Assembly (NCBI RefSeq): GCF_019457635.1
Contig: NZ_CP080412.1
Span: 3,906,001-3,970,000 of the forward strand
Direction: 5' to 3'
Source of the DNA: Shewanella mangrovisoli
GTDB lineage: Bacteria > Pseudomonadota > Gammaproteobacteria > Enterobacterales > Shewanellaceae
DNA: 64,000 bases
Numbering within the stretch: the stretch's first letter is position 1; every line of letters begins with the position of its first letter. Of this stretch, positions 49,608 through 57,972 are shown piece by piece. Under the pieces are notes generated by a model, which ran no database searches, was not told the DNA's origin, and saw nothing but the letters and a program-made list of their open reading frames with translations. The position numbers were made by a program, and so were the translations under genes.

Positions 49608-51296
49608 ATGAGTATGAGGCTAAGCATTTTGAGCAAATTTAACTGGTTCAACTCACTCAGATACCGATTAACCTTTTTCTTCGGTGGGATCAGTCTTATT
49701 TTCTGTCTTGGTTTTACCAGCTATTTATCTTCCATTACCTCAGACAAACTGCTCAATGCCTATGCCAATCAATTAACCATGATTGGCCGTTCGATTGAAA
49801 CAACTATCTCGAACAACATTGACGAACGTGCCCGAGAAATATCGCTATTGAGTAAACGCGCGCTCTTTTCAGGCGTTAGCGCTAACTATCCACAGATCCG
49901 CCAAAACCTCGATAATATAAAAACCTCCTACGAATACTACTCATGGCTTGGGTTTGCCGATATCAATGGCGTCGTCAAATACGCGGCCGATGGCACGCTT
50001 GAAGGCCATGACGTATCCAAACGCCCATGGTTTATTAATGGCAAGACGGGCGTATTCATTGGTGATGTACACGATGCAGTATTGCTCGCCAAGGTGTTAA
50101 ATATCGATAAAAATGATCCTCTGCGCCTAATCGATTTTGCGGCCCCTGTGTTTGATACCAATAACAACTTGCTTGGCGTCGTTGCCACCCATTCAAACTG
50201 GAAATGGGTTAACACTGTGATTGAATCGGCGCTGGCAAGAAGCCAGCAACAAACAGGGATAGATGTACAAATCGTAAGCCGTGACGATGGGATTTTGTAC
50301 CCGCAAGCCTCGGCGGATCAGCACCTTCCTCAGGATTTACTCCCCAAAGACAACAGCAGTCAGCTTATTCAATGGCCTGATGGTCATGAATATTTAACGG
50401 GTGTGACCACACTAAAATCAACCTTGATAGATCAATTGGGCTGGCGCATTGTCGTTCGCATCCCGAAAAATATTGCCCTGCAAGAGATCACCGAACTACA
50501 ACGCCAACTTCTCTGGGTGAGCGTCATTGCGGTCTTGCTGTGCCTGTGGTTTGTCTACCGCATGTCGATTTCAATGAGCTTACCGCTCGAGCGATTAATT
50601 ACCGTCACCAGAGAGATCCAAGCAGGCAAAGAGCAAGTTAAATTCCCCAAATCAAATGGTTTGATTGAAATTTCATTCTTGATTGATGCCATTCAAAAGA
50701 TGACCTTCTCGCTATTGAGCCATGAGAAGAGCCTAGTGGAAATGAATCAGACCTTAGAAAATAAAGTCTTAGAGCGCACCAAAGAACTCGAATCGGCCAA
50801 TCAAGAGCTTGAACGATTAAGCAGACGAGATCCCTTGACGGATCTCCACAATCGTCGTTCGGCCGCCGAACATATCGACAGCGAATTTACGAGACTCAAA
50901 CGCTTTGGATTGGCTTATTCAATCCTGATGGTGGATATCGATCATTTCAAAAAGATTAACGATACCTATGGGCATGAGACGGGCGATATTGTGTTAGTCG
51001 AAGTCGCTAAGTTATTAGCGCAATCGGTACGTAAAGCCGACTTAGTCGCGCGTTACGGCGGCGAAGAGTTTTTAATTATACTGACTGGCACTGATAGTAG
51101 TGATGCATTAACCCTTGCCGAAAAAATAAGAGCATCCATTAATACGACCGAATTCACTGTCGTAAAAAATGTCACCGCCAGCATTGGCTTATCGACCGTC
51201 GAGCAAGCGGATGAAACTGCCTATGATGTCGTTAGACGAGCCGACACCGCCCTCTATTTAGCCAAAACCACCGGCAGAAATAAGGTTTGTACTTAG
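49608..51296 (+). CDS. Diguanylate cyclase with dCache sensor
   Basis: 562 residues. TM1 (about 18-40), a periplasmic dCache domain (about 45-300), TM2 (about 303-322, LLWVSVIAVLLCLWFVYRM), HAMP-like linker, coiled coil, then GGDEF with GGEEF (ARYGGEEFLIIL) and an I-site RKAD five residues upstream. Hence an active, product-inhibited c-di-GMP synthase sensing a small molecule. There is a second ATG 6 nt later. It is the last core gene before the AT-rich island. Confidence 0.94.
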   Translation: MSMRLSILSKFNWFNSLRYRLTFFFGGISLIFCLGFTSYLSSITSDKLLNAYANQLTMIGRSIETTISNNIDERAREISLLSKRALFSGVSANYPQIRQNLDNIKTSYEYYSWLGFADINGVVKYAADGTLEGHDVSKRPWFINGKTGVFIGDVHDAVLLAKVLNIDKNDPLRLIDFAAPVFDTNNNLLGVVATHSNWKWVNTVIESALARSQQQTGIDVQIVSRDDGILYPQASADQHLPQDLLPKDNSSQLIQWPDGHEYLTGVTTLKSTLIDQLGWRIVVRIPKNIALQEITELQRQLLWVSVIAVLLCLWFVYRMSISMSLPLERLITVTREIQAGKEQVKFPKSNGLIEISFLIDAIQKMTFSLLSHEKSLVEMNQTLENKVLERTKELESANQELERLSRRDPLTDLHNRRSAAEHIDSEFTRLKRFGLAYSILMVDIDHFKKINDTYGHETGDIVLVEVAKLLAQSVRKADLVARYGGEEFLIILTGTDSSDALTLAEKIRASINTTEFTVVKNVTASIGLSTVEQADETAYDVVRRADTALYLAKTTGRNKVCT

Positions 51297-51545
51297 TTGA
51301 TGCAGCTAAAGCCGAAAGGGGAGTCCAATAGATTCGAATACGGCATTTATATAGATATTAAAAAGCGGCCATGTTCCCAATGGTCGCGGCGGCAATAATG
51401 CTAATCCTAACTATCCCTCTAGCTGTTCGTTCAGCTAAAAAGATATTGCCAAAATATCATTTTAGCGATATCAAAATGGTAAATAGTGCAAGTATAGCTT
51501 TGGCTATAGAAAAGCTAATGTGAAAGTTATTTGCATAGTCCAAAA
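51297..51545. other. Left end of the AT-rich island
   Basis: About 250 bp, AT-rich, without recognised family features. It contains a 50-codon frame (51371-51523, listed) and short palindromes such as TATAGC-TTTG-GCTATA near 51493-51508. It ends at a GTTATGC core-like sequence (51546-51552). Confidence 0.4.
51371..51523 (+). CDS. Possible 50-residue membrane peptide in the island
   Basis: ATG at 51371 opens a 50-codon frame with a hydrophobic N-terminus (MFPMVAAAIMLILTIPLAV) followed by RSAKK and a polar C-terminal half. One strong TM segment is plausible. A ribosome binding site is not evident, so it may be a chance frame or the remnant of a longer gene. I do not recognise it. Confidence 0.3.
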   Translation: MFPMVAAAIMLILTIPLAVRSAKKILPKYHFSDIKMVNSASIALAIEKLM

Positions 51546-51552
51546 GTTATGC
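51546..51552 (+). other. GTTATGC integron core-like sequence, left cassette boundary
   Basis: GTTATGC 35 nt before the start of the gene at 51587. The identical heptamer appears before the next gene at 52417. A cassette boundary reads G then TTRRRY; this variant deviates at one base from the classical consensus. By itself a 7-mer is weak; the repetition and spacing give it some weight. Confidence 0.4.
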
Positions 51553-51586
51553 TTGCCTTATTTGTTATATGGTACAAGGAGATGTG

Positions 51587-52042
51587 ATGCGTTTATTTTG
51601 TGAATATTCTAGTATATGTTTTGATATTTTGGATGATGACTGCTTACTCATGTCCTGTTCAAGCGGAGAGTATTTTATTCATTATGTTGGCGATTATAAA
51701 GAGCGCTTCGACAGCGATTTATGTACTAAAAAAGGATTTTTTAAAGGTACTGACCTTGAAGTTCTAGAACAGCTAAAAAAACAAGGTAGGATCCCACAAG
51801 AAAAGCCTGAGATTTACCTAGATCTAGAGACCAATGTATCTTTAATGGCAACGTTAAAGGTTCAACTACTGGGTGAGAGCTTTATAAATGCACTTTATGC
51901 TTATGCTGAAAGCATCGAGGATAAAGTGTTTTCTAAATTGGTCATAAGCAAGGCTGAGGATATTTTAAAAAAAACTAAGCTTGAGTATACCGCAGTGGAC
52001 TCCTCCATAGACTTCAGACGAATCCAAAGAAAGGTGTTTTAG
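51587..52042 (+). CDS. Protein of unknown function, first island gene
   Basis: 151 residues from ATG at 51587 with AAGGAG 5-6 nt upstream; an ATG 18 nt earlier lies before that site. It is acidic, without a signal peptide or membrane segment. The N-terminal part is Cys-rich (CEYSSICFDI, CLLMSCSS), then KGTDLEVLEQLKKQG, and a helical C-terminal half (SFINALYAYAESIEDKVFSK). Ends IQRKVF. Base composition is AT-rich against the flanks. I do not recognise a family. It sits between two GTTATGC core-like sites 871 bp apart, so it may be a cassette gene. Confidence 0.7.
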   Translation: MRLFCEYSSICFDILDDDCLLMSCSSGEYFIHYVGDYKERFDSDLCTKKGFFKGTDLEVLEQLKKQGRIPQEKPEIYLDLETNVSLMATLKVQLLGESFINALYAYAESIEDKVFSKLVISKAEDILKKTKLEYTAVDSSIDFRRIQRKVF

Positions 52043-52282
52043 TGAATAATTTCCTAACATTATAAATTTTTGATATAGGATTCAGGACGTAGAGACAGCT
52101 AAATTCCGCCACTACATCTATCACGAAAATGCCCCATCAAAAAGCTAATAAGTATAAAGTCGTACTCAGACCATAAGGATTTCGAAAATTTTTATCCTTA
52201 AATCGCGCGCATTTCCTCATTTTTGTTTAAATAAATGGCATTAGATTTAGTTACTTATATCTTTCACCAAGTTGATAATAGG

Positions 52283-52312
52283 TCTGGAAACACGCATGCG
52301 CGTTTTTCCAGA
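52283..52312. repeat. Inverted repeat around CGCATGCG
   Basis: TCTGGAAA (52283-52290) and TTTCCAGA (52305-52312) are perfect 8-bp arms; the interior is CACGCATGCGCGTT, itself close to a palindrome. No T-tract follows, so it is not a simple terminator. Confidence 0.6.
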
Positions 52313-52355
52313 TAGTGTATTTGGCAGAAAGCTGATAAGTTCTTTGCATACAGAT

Positions 52356-52423
52356 AGTTAACTGTGCGCGTTTTCACTGGTCCAACGAGGTAAACGCGCA
52401 TGCGCATGAATAAAATGTTATGC
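52356..52423 (+). other. Possible degenerate attC site
   Basis: AGTTAAC (an imperfect RYYYAAC) at 52356-52362, a central stem TGCGCGTTT/AAACGCGCA (52365-52373 and 52392-52400, 18-nt loop) and GTTATGC at 52417-52423 give the layout of a 68-nt attC. The outer pairing is poor (TAAC only), so this may be another kind of palindrome. Listed because it separates two island genes where an attC is expected. Confidence 0.35.
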
Positions 52424-53278
52424 GCTGATCACGTTCATTTAGGCTATTGCTATGAGAATTGATTTTTTGAAAGGGAGAAGTATCGAATGAATCCAACTGA
52501 GCCGACAACATTTCAAATCATTAGAGATTGGGCTGAGGTACTATATTTCTTTAGCGGATTGGGTCTTCTAGGAGTCGCGAGTGTAGGCCTCTATCAATTG
52601 AAACTAGCAAAAGACCAGATAGAGAGCGCCAAGAAAATATCCAGAACACAGTCAGTTAGAGCCTCTTTTGAGGCAGCAGTAAACGAGTGCAACAGATTTT
52701 CTGAAAAATATTTTCCCTTATCGACTGAGCTTTCAAAGTACGTTAAAGAACAAAAAATTACGTTCTTCGATGACGCTTATATTGAGGAATCTGAAAATGG
52801 TTTCAAAGTAAACTATAGCAATATCAATAAAGACGATCTTAAAAAACTGTCAGAGAAAGAAGAAATAATTGGAAAGCTTATGAATGGTATAGAAGGTTTC
52901 GCTCTATATATCGTTTCAGGCGTTGCTGACGATAGTATGGCATTTCACACGCTAGGAAAGGTCTTTGTTGAAGAGGCAGAAAAAATTTCGAAGATACTTC
53001 CTTTTACCAATGCGGAACAGGATGACTGTAAAGCAATATGGGGATTGTATTTCAGGTGGAAAAAAAGACTTGAGCACCAAAAACTCCAAATTGAAAAAGC
53101 GGATATTGAAAAAAAACTAGCAAAAGCTAAAGTTGAGAAGTTCACAGCCATAGGCACTTAGGGCGCATAACAAGCCAATGCACTCGGAGCCAGCTACGTT
53201 GCGCAATTATTTGTGGTGTCGCTGCGCTCTTTTATACCACAAAAATTGCTCCACTCCGCCGGCCCAGTGATTGGGGCG
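52418..53278 (+). mobile_element. Candidate integron gene cassette
   Basis: Bounded on the left by G|TTATGCGC (52417-52425) and ended by the attC-like site whose inner core GCGCATAAC (53163-53171) is the exact complement of the left boundary, as expected when both come from one circular cassette. It carries a single gene (52487-53161) in the normal orientation and is 861 bp, an ordinary cassette size. The attC is long and well folded. No intI is in the window, so the element is an integrase-less cluster or part of an array whose integrase lies elsewhere. Confidence 0.6.
52487..53161 (+). CDS. Membrane-anchored coiled-coil protein of unknown function (cassette gene)
   Basis: 224 residues. One N-terminal TM (about 15-37: VLYFFSGLGLLGVASVGLYQ), then KLAKDQIESAKKISRTQSVR and a helical domain with FEAAVNECNRF, an internal acidic region, and a Lys/Glu-rich coiled-coil C-terminus (KKRLEHQKLQIEKADIEKKL). 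Short N-terminal anchor with cytoplasmic helical body. It resembles small DUF4760-type proteins in layout, but I cannot confirm that. GGGAGAAG lies 7 nt before the ATG. The stop is two bases before the attC-like site. Phage-defence or stress roles are common for such cassettes; this is only context. Confidence 0.75.
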   Translation: MNPTEPTTFQIIRDWAEVLYFFSGLGLLGVASVGLYQLKLAKDQIESAKKISRTQSVRASFEAAVNECNRFSEKYFPLSTELSKYVKEQKITFFDDAYIEESENGFKVNYSNINKDDLKKLSEKEEIIGKLMNGIEGFALYIVSGVADDSMAFHTLGKVFVEEAEKISKILPFTNAEQDDCKAIWGLYFRWKKRLEHQKLQIEKADIEKKLAKAKVEKFTAIGT

Positions 53279-53284
53279 TTAACC
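53163..53284 (+). other. attC-like recombination site (59-base element)
   Basis: 122 nt with integron attC architecture: outer R'' GCATAAC (53165-53171) and R' GTTAACC (53278-53284); then CCAATGCACT (53175-53184) against AGTGATTGG (53266-53274), pairing with one unpaired G, the typical extrahelical base; CGGAG (53185-53189) against CTCCG (53254-53258); and a central stem CAATTATTTGTGGT (53204-53217) against ACCACAAAAATTG (53236-53248). Single-strand folding with bulged bases is how IntI recognises attC. It directly follows the stop of one orphan gene and precedes another by 13 bp. Confidence 0.75.
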
Positions 53285-53296
53285 TCTAGAGCAAGT

Positions 53297-53695
53297 ATGA
53301 AGCACATTATTAGTAAAGATTTAGGCATTGAAGAATTTAAAAAGAGATTCTCAGAAATCAGAGAATCCTTTTTGGATTCATTAACAGCTGCTAGCGAAGG
53401 TTATAAGAACGTAAGATACCTTGCTTGTGATGAAGATGGGGTGCCTATTAACTGGGTGTGGGACGATGAAACCTTCGGCCATAACAAGGAAGAAGGCTCT
53501 CTTGAAGAGGCAATTCAATTTGCCCGTCACATGATAAATGACGGCATGTGTTTCTCTTATATGGGGTGTTTGGCAGGCTCAGGTGAGCTTGAAATTTGGC
53601 TGACGACTTTTGAATCTCCCATAGAAAAGCCGACATGGCCAAGCAATAAGGAACCTCTATTTGAGCTGACTCATGGGGGTGTAATCTGTGAGTAA
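53297..53695 (+). CDS. Protein of unknown function after the attC-like site
   Basis: 132 residues from ATG at 53297; the open frame extends upstream only through the attC-like site. No signal peptide or TM. Mixed alpha/beta composition: KDLGIEEFKKRFSEIRESFL, then VRYLACDEDGVPINWVWDDE, EEAIQFARHMINDGMCFSYM and IWLTTFESP. I do not recognise a family. No GGTTAAC inverse core follows, so if it is a cassette its own attC has been lost. Confidence 0.65.
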   Translation: MKHIISKDLGIEEFKKRFSEIRESFLDSLTAASEGYKNVRYLACDEDGVPINWVWDDETFGHNKEEGSLEEAIQFARHMINDGMCFSYMGCLAGSGELEIWLTTFESPIEKPTWPSNKEPLFELTHGGVICE

Positions 53696-54276
53696 AAAAG
53701 GGGAATCAAATGTTAAGCCATAGACATTTAATCCTAACCCCTCGATTTAATCCTCCCCCCCCACAAATTAAAGCAAAGCACCTAGCTTACCTTTGCCCAA
53801 ACTTAGATGACTCGAAGCTTTTAATGAGCCCCCGTCTGGATAGAAACCTTATCCCCTTAAGAAGGCCTCAAAGAGTAGTGATTCGCAGCCAATCACATTC
53901 CGCTGGCTAGATAAGATTTTCATGGTTTTGTGAACGGTATCAAATGCAGTAAGCGCTGAATTACCGAGTGCTTTAGCTTTTTGCACTCTTCCCTAGCATA
54001 GTGAGCACGGTTGTAAAGTTTGATTTTTTGTTAAATCTAAAAGTCGGCTAATTTTATCCCCGTGCTAAATCCTCCGCAAAAAACCAAAGATAACACTAAG
54101 TTATCGGTAATATCTCAAATAAAAATCTATTTAAAAATCAACAAATAGACTGCACACCACAAAACACCAACATTTACGTTTTTTCGCGCCGAAAAGGCTT
54201 CTTTGAGCAAAGTTTCTACTGTTATACTCAGGTGGCTACTAAAACAAAAATAAAACAAATGGATAGGAAGTGCTCT
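53696..54276. other. Right end of the island and leader of fapA
   Basis: About 580 bp without a convincing gene. It contains an 8-C run near 53757, a GTTAAGC core-like heptamer (about 53711-53717) not followed by a visible attC, an AGTGC...GCACT hairpin near 53968-53990, and AGCACGG/CCGTGCT arms about 44 nt apart (about 54005-54066). A 66-codon frame at 53710-53910 is Pro/Arg-rich and without a ribosome binding site; I leave it out. AT-rich, no promoter placed. Confidence 0.4.
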
Positions 54277-55968
54277 ATGTTGGCCCCTGAACTTCTTGAG
54301 CTAAGCAGCGATAAAACCAAGGCGGAATTACGTTTGATTCCGAACGAACACGGTCCTATTACCCGTGATGATGTGATGCGTTTATTGTCCGTGCCTGAGT
54401 TTGCCCCCCTATTCCCACTCGAGCCAGCGATAGACAAAGTGATCGCGCAAACCAATTCCCTGTGTCATCAAGAGGATGGTAAATACGAGCTATTTGCCGT
54501 ATTGGCAGAACGCCGTGATGGCAGCGTAAAAATCGAGCTCAGCCAAGATAAGATGCAAGCCACTATGGTCTTAACCGCCCCTTGGGGTGGCAAAGCCGTC
54601 GACTTGCCCGAAATCCTTACACAGCTCAAAAAAGACAATGTATGCATGGGGTTAAGCAAGCTTAAGATCCAAGCTTTGTTGCAAAAAATGACCAAGTTAA
54701 AGCCAGGCGAAAGCTGCCAGAGTGAAATCGCCCAAGGTAAACCTGCGATAAATGGCGAAAATGCAGTATTGGAACGCAAGGTATCCCTCGCCCGTGAACG
54801 ACTATTACAGCCGCAGGAGCGGGAAGACGGCACTGTGGATATGCGCAACCTTGGCGCCATGATTATGGTCAAACCCAACGATCTATTGATGATTAAGCAT
54901 CCTGCGACCGAAGGCTCTCCCGGCTACAACATTAGGGGCGAAGTCCTTAAACAAAAACCGGGAAAAGATCTGGTATTACAACCCGGTACTGGTACTGACT
55001 TCCATCCGAAAGATCCCAATAAACTGATCGCCACAGTGGCTGGCCAACCGGTTGAAACCCGCACAGGCATGAATGTCGACGATGTGCTTCAACTGAAAGA
55101 TGTGGATATCAGTACTGGCCATATCAACTTTAAAGGCAGTATTTTAATTACAGGTGATGTGCACGAAGGCATGATGGTTAAAAGCTCTGGCGATATTACC
55201 GTGATGGGTTTTGTCGATTCGGCGACCCTCGAGGCAGATGGTGATATTACGGTAAGCAAGGGCGTGATCGGTCGCCAAGTCAGAGTCAATGAGTTCTCCA
55301 CCAATATCACGGCTCAGGGGCAAATTAGCGCCCAGTTCGTGCAATATTCCCAATTGACTGCCAAGGGTAATATTCTGATCACTAAGCAGTTATTGCACAG
55401 CAATACCAAAACCGCAGGCACGCTCACTGTCAGCGATCAAAGCGGCCGCCGTGGTGACTTAGTCGGTGGTGTCGCGCATGCCGAAAAGGGCCTTACCGCC
55501 GTGGTGATAGGTGCTACCGCTGGCACCAAAACCGAAGTGTACTGCGCCATGGAGCAGGGCGAACTCAAACAAAACCTTAAGCAGCTAGAGGAGAGCGTTC
55601 ATGCCATGGTGGTTGCCACTCTGGATATCGAGGCTCGCCTGAAAAAACTGCCGCCGAAATCAGAATGGCAGAACGACCCTATCATGATCGAACAGATCAA
55701 GATGATGCTCGACGAGAAGAATCGCATCTTAGGTGAACGTTCCCGCGAAGAATTAGAGTTCGACAGCCTAAAGCTGGAGGTCGAAAGCTACTATGACAAG
55801 TACCGTATCGATGTGATTAAGCATGTGTTCCTCAATGCCGAGTTCCATATTGGTCAAGCCAATCACCGAACCACACGCGAACACGGCACTTGCTCGATAA
55901 CCAATCTTAATCAAGAGATTAACTTCGACTACAACGCTAAACCTAAGCCACAAACGCCAAGCCATTAA
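54277..55968 (+). CDS. FapA family protein (DUF342)
   Basis: 563 residues from ATG at 54277, with AGGAAG 6 nt upstream; GTG at 54232 would add 15 residues. DUF342/FapA proteins have a central right-handed beta-helix: here GTDFHPKDPNKLIATVAGQP, then repeats like ISTGHINFKGSILITGDVHEGM, SSGDITVMGFVDSATLEADG and DITVSKGVIGRQ. The C-terminal third is a coiled coil (LKQLEESVHAMVVATLDIEA and beyond). Function uncertain; linked in the literature to flagellar or surface functions and sporulation-type proteins. Confidence 0.85.
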   Translation: MLAPELLELSSDKTKAELRLIPNEHGPITRDDVMRLLSVPEFAPLFPLEPAIDKVIAQTNSLCHQEDGKYELFAVLAERRDGSVKIELSQDKMQATMVLTAPWGGKAVDLPEILTQLKKDNVCMGLSKLKIQALLQKMTKLKPGESCQSEIAQGKPAINGENAVLERKVSLARERLLQPQEREDGTVDMRNLGAMIMVKPNDLLMIKHPATEGSPGYNIRGEVLKQKPGKDLVLQPGTGTDFHPKDPNKLIATVAGQPVETRTGMNVDDVLQLKDVDISTGHINFKGSILITGDVHEGMMVKSSGDITVMGFVDSATLEADGDITVSKGVIGRQVRVNEFSTNITAQGQISAQFVQYSQLTAKGNILITKQLLHSNTKTAGTLTVSDQSGRRGDLVGGVAHAEKGLTAVVIGATAGTKTEVYCAMEQGELKQNLKQLEESVHAMVVATLDIEARLKKLPPKSEWQNDPIMIEQIKMMLDEKNRILGERSREELEFDSLKLEVESYYDKYRIDVIKHVFLNAEFHIGQANHRTTREHGTCSITNLNQEINFDYNAKPKPQTPSH

Positions 55969-56195
55969 CAGGGCAATCATCAACACCCGCTAAGGGTTCA
56001 TTCCATTGAGTGAACTCTTAGTCTTAATGCTTCACCACTCGCCGTGCTCCACCCATTAGGTAGACTTGCCAGAGAAAATCCCCTAACGCCTTTCATCTTC
56101 GCCTCGGTCGGTGGCATACTGACCTCAATATGGCTCTTTAGCACGCACTCTGTCGGCTAAAAGCTAAGCACATAAAAACGCCTACGGGATTGCGC

Positions 56196-56573
56196 ATGAC
56201 TCAAGTGAAAATGGCAGACATTGAATGGCCTGCGGTAGTCAAACTCACTCAAAATGACGAACTACTTTACCTTGCCCATCAACGGGATTGGTTAGAGCTT
56301 GCCTGCCTGTATCAGCATCAATTTATCGACACGGATCTGTTACTCGACAGTCTCGGTAACCAATATCTGATCCGCGCCACCCCAAGCACGATTCACGAAG
56401 ATCCCATAGGCGAACTGCCTAAGCTGCTCAAACAAGAGCAAAAATTGCCGCTTACCGACTTTATCAAATGGGTACAAAAGCACGCCAATGCCATAGGTCA
56501 GTGCTGCGTCGCCAAGTTAGCCTTCACCACATTGGCCCAAGGGATGGAAATTGTTCGCAGCTTAGATGACTAA
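56196..56573 (+). CDS. DUF4144-like small protein
   Basis: 125 residues from ATG at 56196; TTG 6 nt earlier is in frame. A soluble protein starting MTQVKMADIEWPAVVKLTQN, with DELLYLAHQRDWLEL and DSLGNQYLIRA, matches my memory of the DUF4144 family found mainly in Shewanella. Function unknown. Its neighbours give no clear pathway. Confidence 0.65.
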   Translation: MTQVKMADIEWPAVVKLTQNDELLYLAHQRDWLELACLYQHQFIDTDLLLDSLGNQYLIRATPSTIHEDPIGELPKLLKQEQKLPLTDFIKWVQKHANAIGQCCVAKLAFTTLAQGMEIVRSLDD

Positions 56574-56762
56574 CACGGCTCGAATAAATCGTCTGGGATA
56601 ACAATAAAAACCCAGATGATCCTAAAAGCTAATATCCTCAGTCACATTTCACAGGCATAATTTGTCACACACGGCTCAGGCCGTTTTGCCCAAAGCGATT
56701 GATATTTATATGCCAAATTATCGCTGGGCATCATTCGGATACACATACAAACGGACCCTAAA

Positions 56763-57887
56763 TTGGAACTACTTAAGATTGACTGCTTAGGCAAATCGCT
56801 GCGTTTGGAAGGCTCACTCGCAGGTTGGCAACAACTCTTTTGGGACAATACCTTAGTCTCACAAAAAGCCGCATCGGTCGAAAATGGCGGCCTCAAAGTT
56901 CATGAGTTTGAACTCACCCAGCATCAGAGCCAATTGGCCAGCGATACCGGCGAAACACAGGTTTTAGAACACAAAATTCAAGTACGCCTCGAGACCGACG
57001 TGGTGTGGCAGCCCTTTAGATTCGATTACCGCCTGCTGGTCGATGAGGAAGTGATGGCCCAAGGCACTCGCACCGAGAAAGATATCGAGCGCCAAACCCC
57101 TGAAGTCCCTGTGACTAACCCTCAAAAAATCAGTTTTGTCGGCCTAGCCTCCCTCGGCTTTAAGCTGCTCAAGAGTGCCAAAGTGATTAAAGTTGTGCTC
57201 GCGGGCGCGAGTGTGGCGGCCTATTCTTGGCTGTTCTCCTTCCAATTTGCCCTGGCGCTTATCGCCTGTTTGGTCTTCCACGAATACGGCCATATCCGCG
57301 CGATGAAGTATTTTGGGATGAAAACCAAAGGGATATATCTCATCCCCTTTATGGGCGGACTCGCGCTGAGTGATGAAAAGATTAATACCCGCTGGCAGGA
57401 TGTGGTCATCTCGATTATGGGCCCAACCTTCGGCCTGTTGATGTCTGTGGGCTCGCTTATTGCTTACCACCTGACGGACAATGTCTTCTTTGCGGGGCTC
57501 GCGGCCTTTAACGCGCTACTTAACCTGTTTAATTTATTGCCGATTTTACCCCTCGATGGCGGCCATATTTTAAAGAGCATTAGCTTCTCGATGAACAGCA
57601 TCATGGGCTTAATCGCCTGCGTGATTGGTGCCGCCTTTGGGGTGTATATCAGCTATACCTTGGGCCTCGCCCTACTCGGCTTCCTATTGCTTATCGGTAG
57701 CTTAGAGATAGTGTTCGAGTGGCGTACCCGCCATCAAAGCCACCTGTTGCCGCTAGACAGATATGGGCAGATTTTCTCAACCATTTGGTATCTGGTGACC
57801 GTTGCCGCCCTAGTCGGTATCATCTGGCACTTAGCGGGCACGGGCGATGATATGTTAAGCCTGCCACTGCATATTCTGCGCAGCTAA
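56763..57887 (+). CDS. Site-2 protease family membrane metalloprotease (M50)
   Basis: 374 residues; TTG at 56763 is the only nearby start. A polar N-terminal domain (1-120), then TMs. The catalytic motif is CLVFHEYGHIRAMKYFG (HExxH) followed by KTKGIYLIPFMGGLALS, and the second site NLLPILPLDGGHI supplies the Asp (LDGG). These are the S2P family zinc and catalytic residues. About six TMs. Regulated intramembrane proteolysis is the usual role; the substrate is unknown. No clear binding site precedes the start, so the exact N-terminus is uncertain. Confidence 0.88.
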   Translation: MELLKIDCLGKSLRLEGSLAGWQQLFWDNTLVSQKAASVENGGLKVHEFELTQHQSQLASDTGETQVLEHKIQVRLETDVVWQPFRFDYRLLVDEEVMAQGTRTEKDIERQTPEVPVTNPQKISFVGLASLGFKLLKSAKVIKVVLAGASVAAYSWLFSFQFALALIACLVFHEYGHIRAMKYFGMKTKGIYLIPFMGGLALSDEKINTRWQDVVISIMGPTFGLLMSVGSLIAYHLTDNVFFAGLAAFNALLNLFNLLPILPLDGGHILKSISFSMNSIMGLIACVIGAAFGVYISYTLGLALLGFLLLIGSLEIVFEWRTRHQSHLLPLDRYGQIFSTIWYLVTVAALVGIIWHLAGTGDDMLSLPLHILRS

Positions 57888-57916
57888 TTTGACTCGCATT
57901 AAGATAAAAGCGAGAT

Positions 57917-57958
57917 AATAAAAAACCGCGATAGCCTAGGGCATCGCGGTTTTTTATT
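57917..57958. terminator. Bidirectional terminator
   Basis: AATAAAAAACCGCGAT and ATCGCGGTTTTTTATT arms around AGCCTAGGGC, with an A/T run on each side. It separates the protease gene (plus) from the outer membrane lipoprotein gene (minus). Confidence 0.9.
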
Positions 57959-57972
57959 TACCAATGATTCAA

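Larger units (their letters stand above)
52043..52486. other. Island intergenic region with strong inverted repeats
   Basis: About 440 bp with no ORF. The left 240 bp are AT-rich and featureless. The right part holds two hairpins (52283-52312 and 52365-52400) built on GCGCATGC-like sequence, and a GTTATGCGC boundary at 52417-52425. The short direct and inverted copies of CGCATGCG in 150 bp are well above chance. Confidence 0.5.

Noticed and set aside
53707..53717. GTTAAGC as a cassette end after the 53297 gene
   Set aside because: The heptamer is a good core sequence but lies only about 15 bp after the stop, with no room for an attC arm.
53710..53910. 66-codon Pro/Arg-rich frame at the island's right end
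   Set aside because: Contains a poly-C-derived proline run, no binding site and no family signal.
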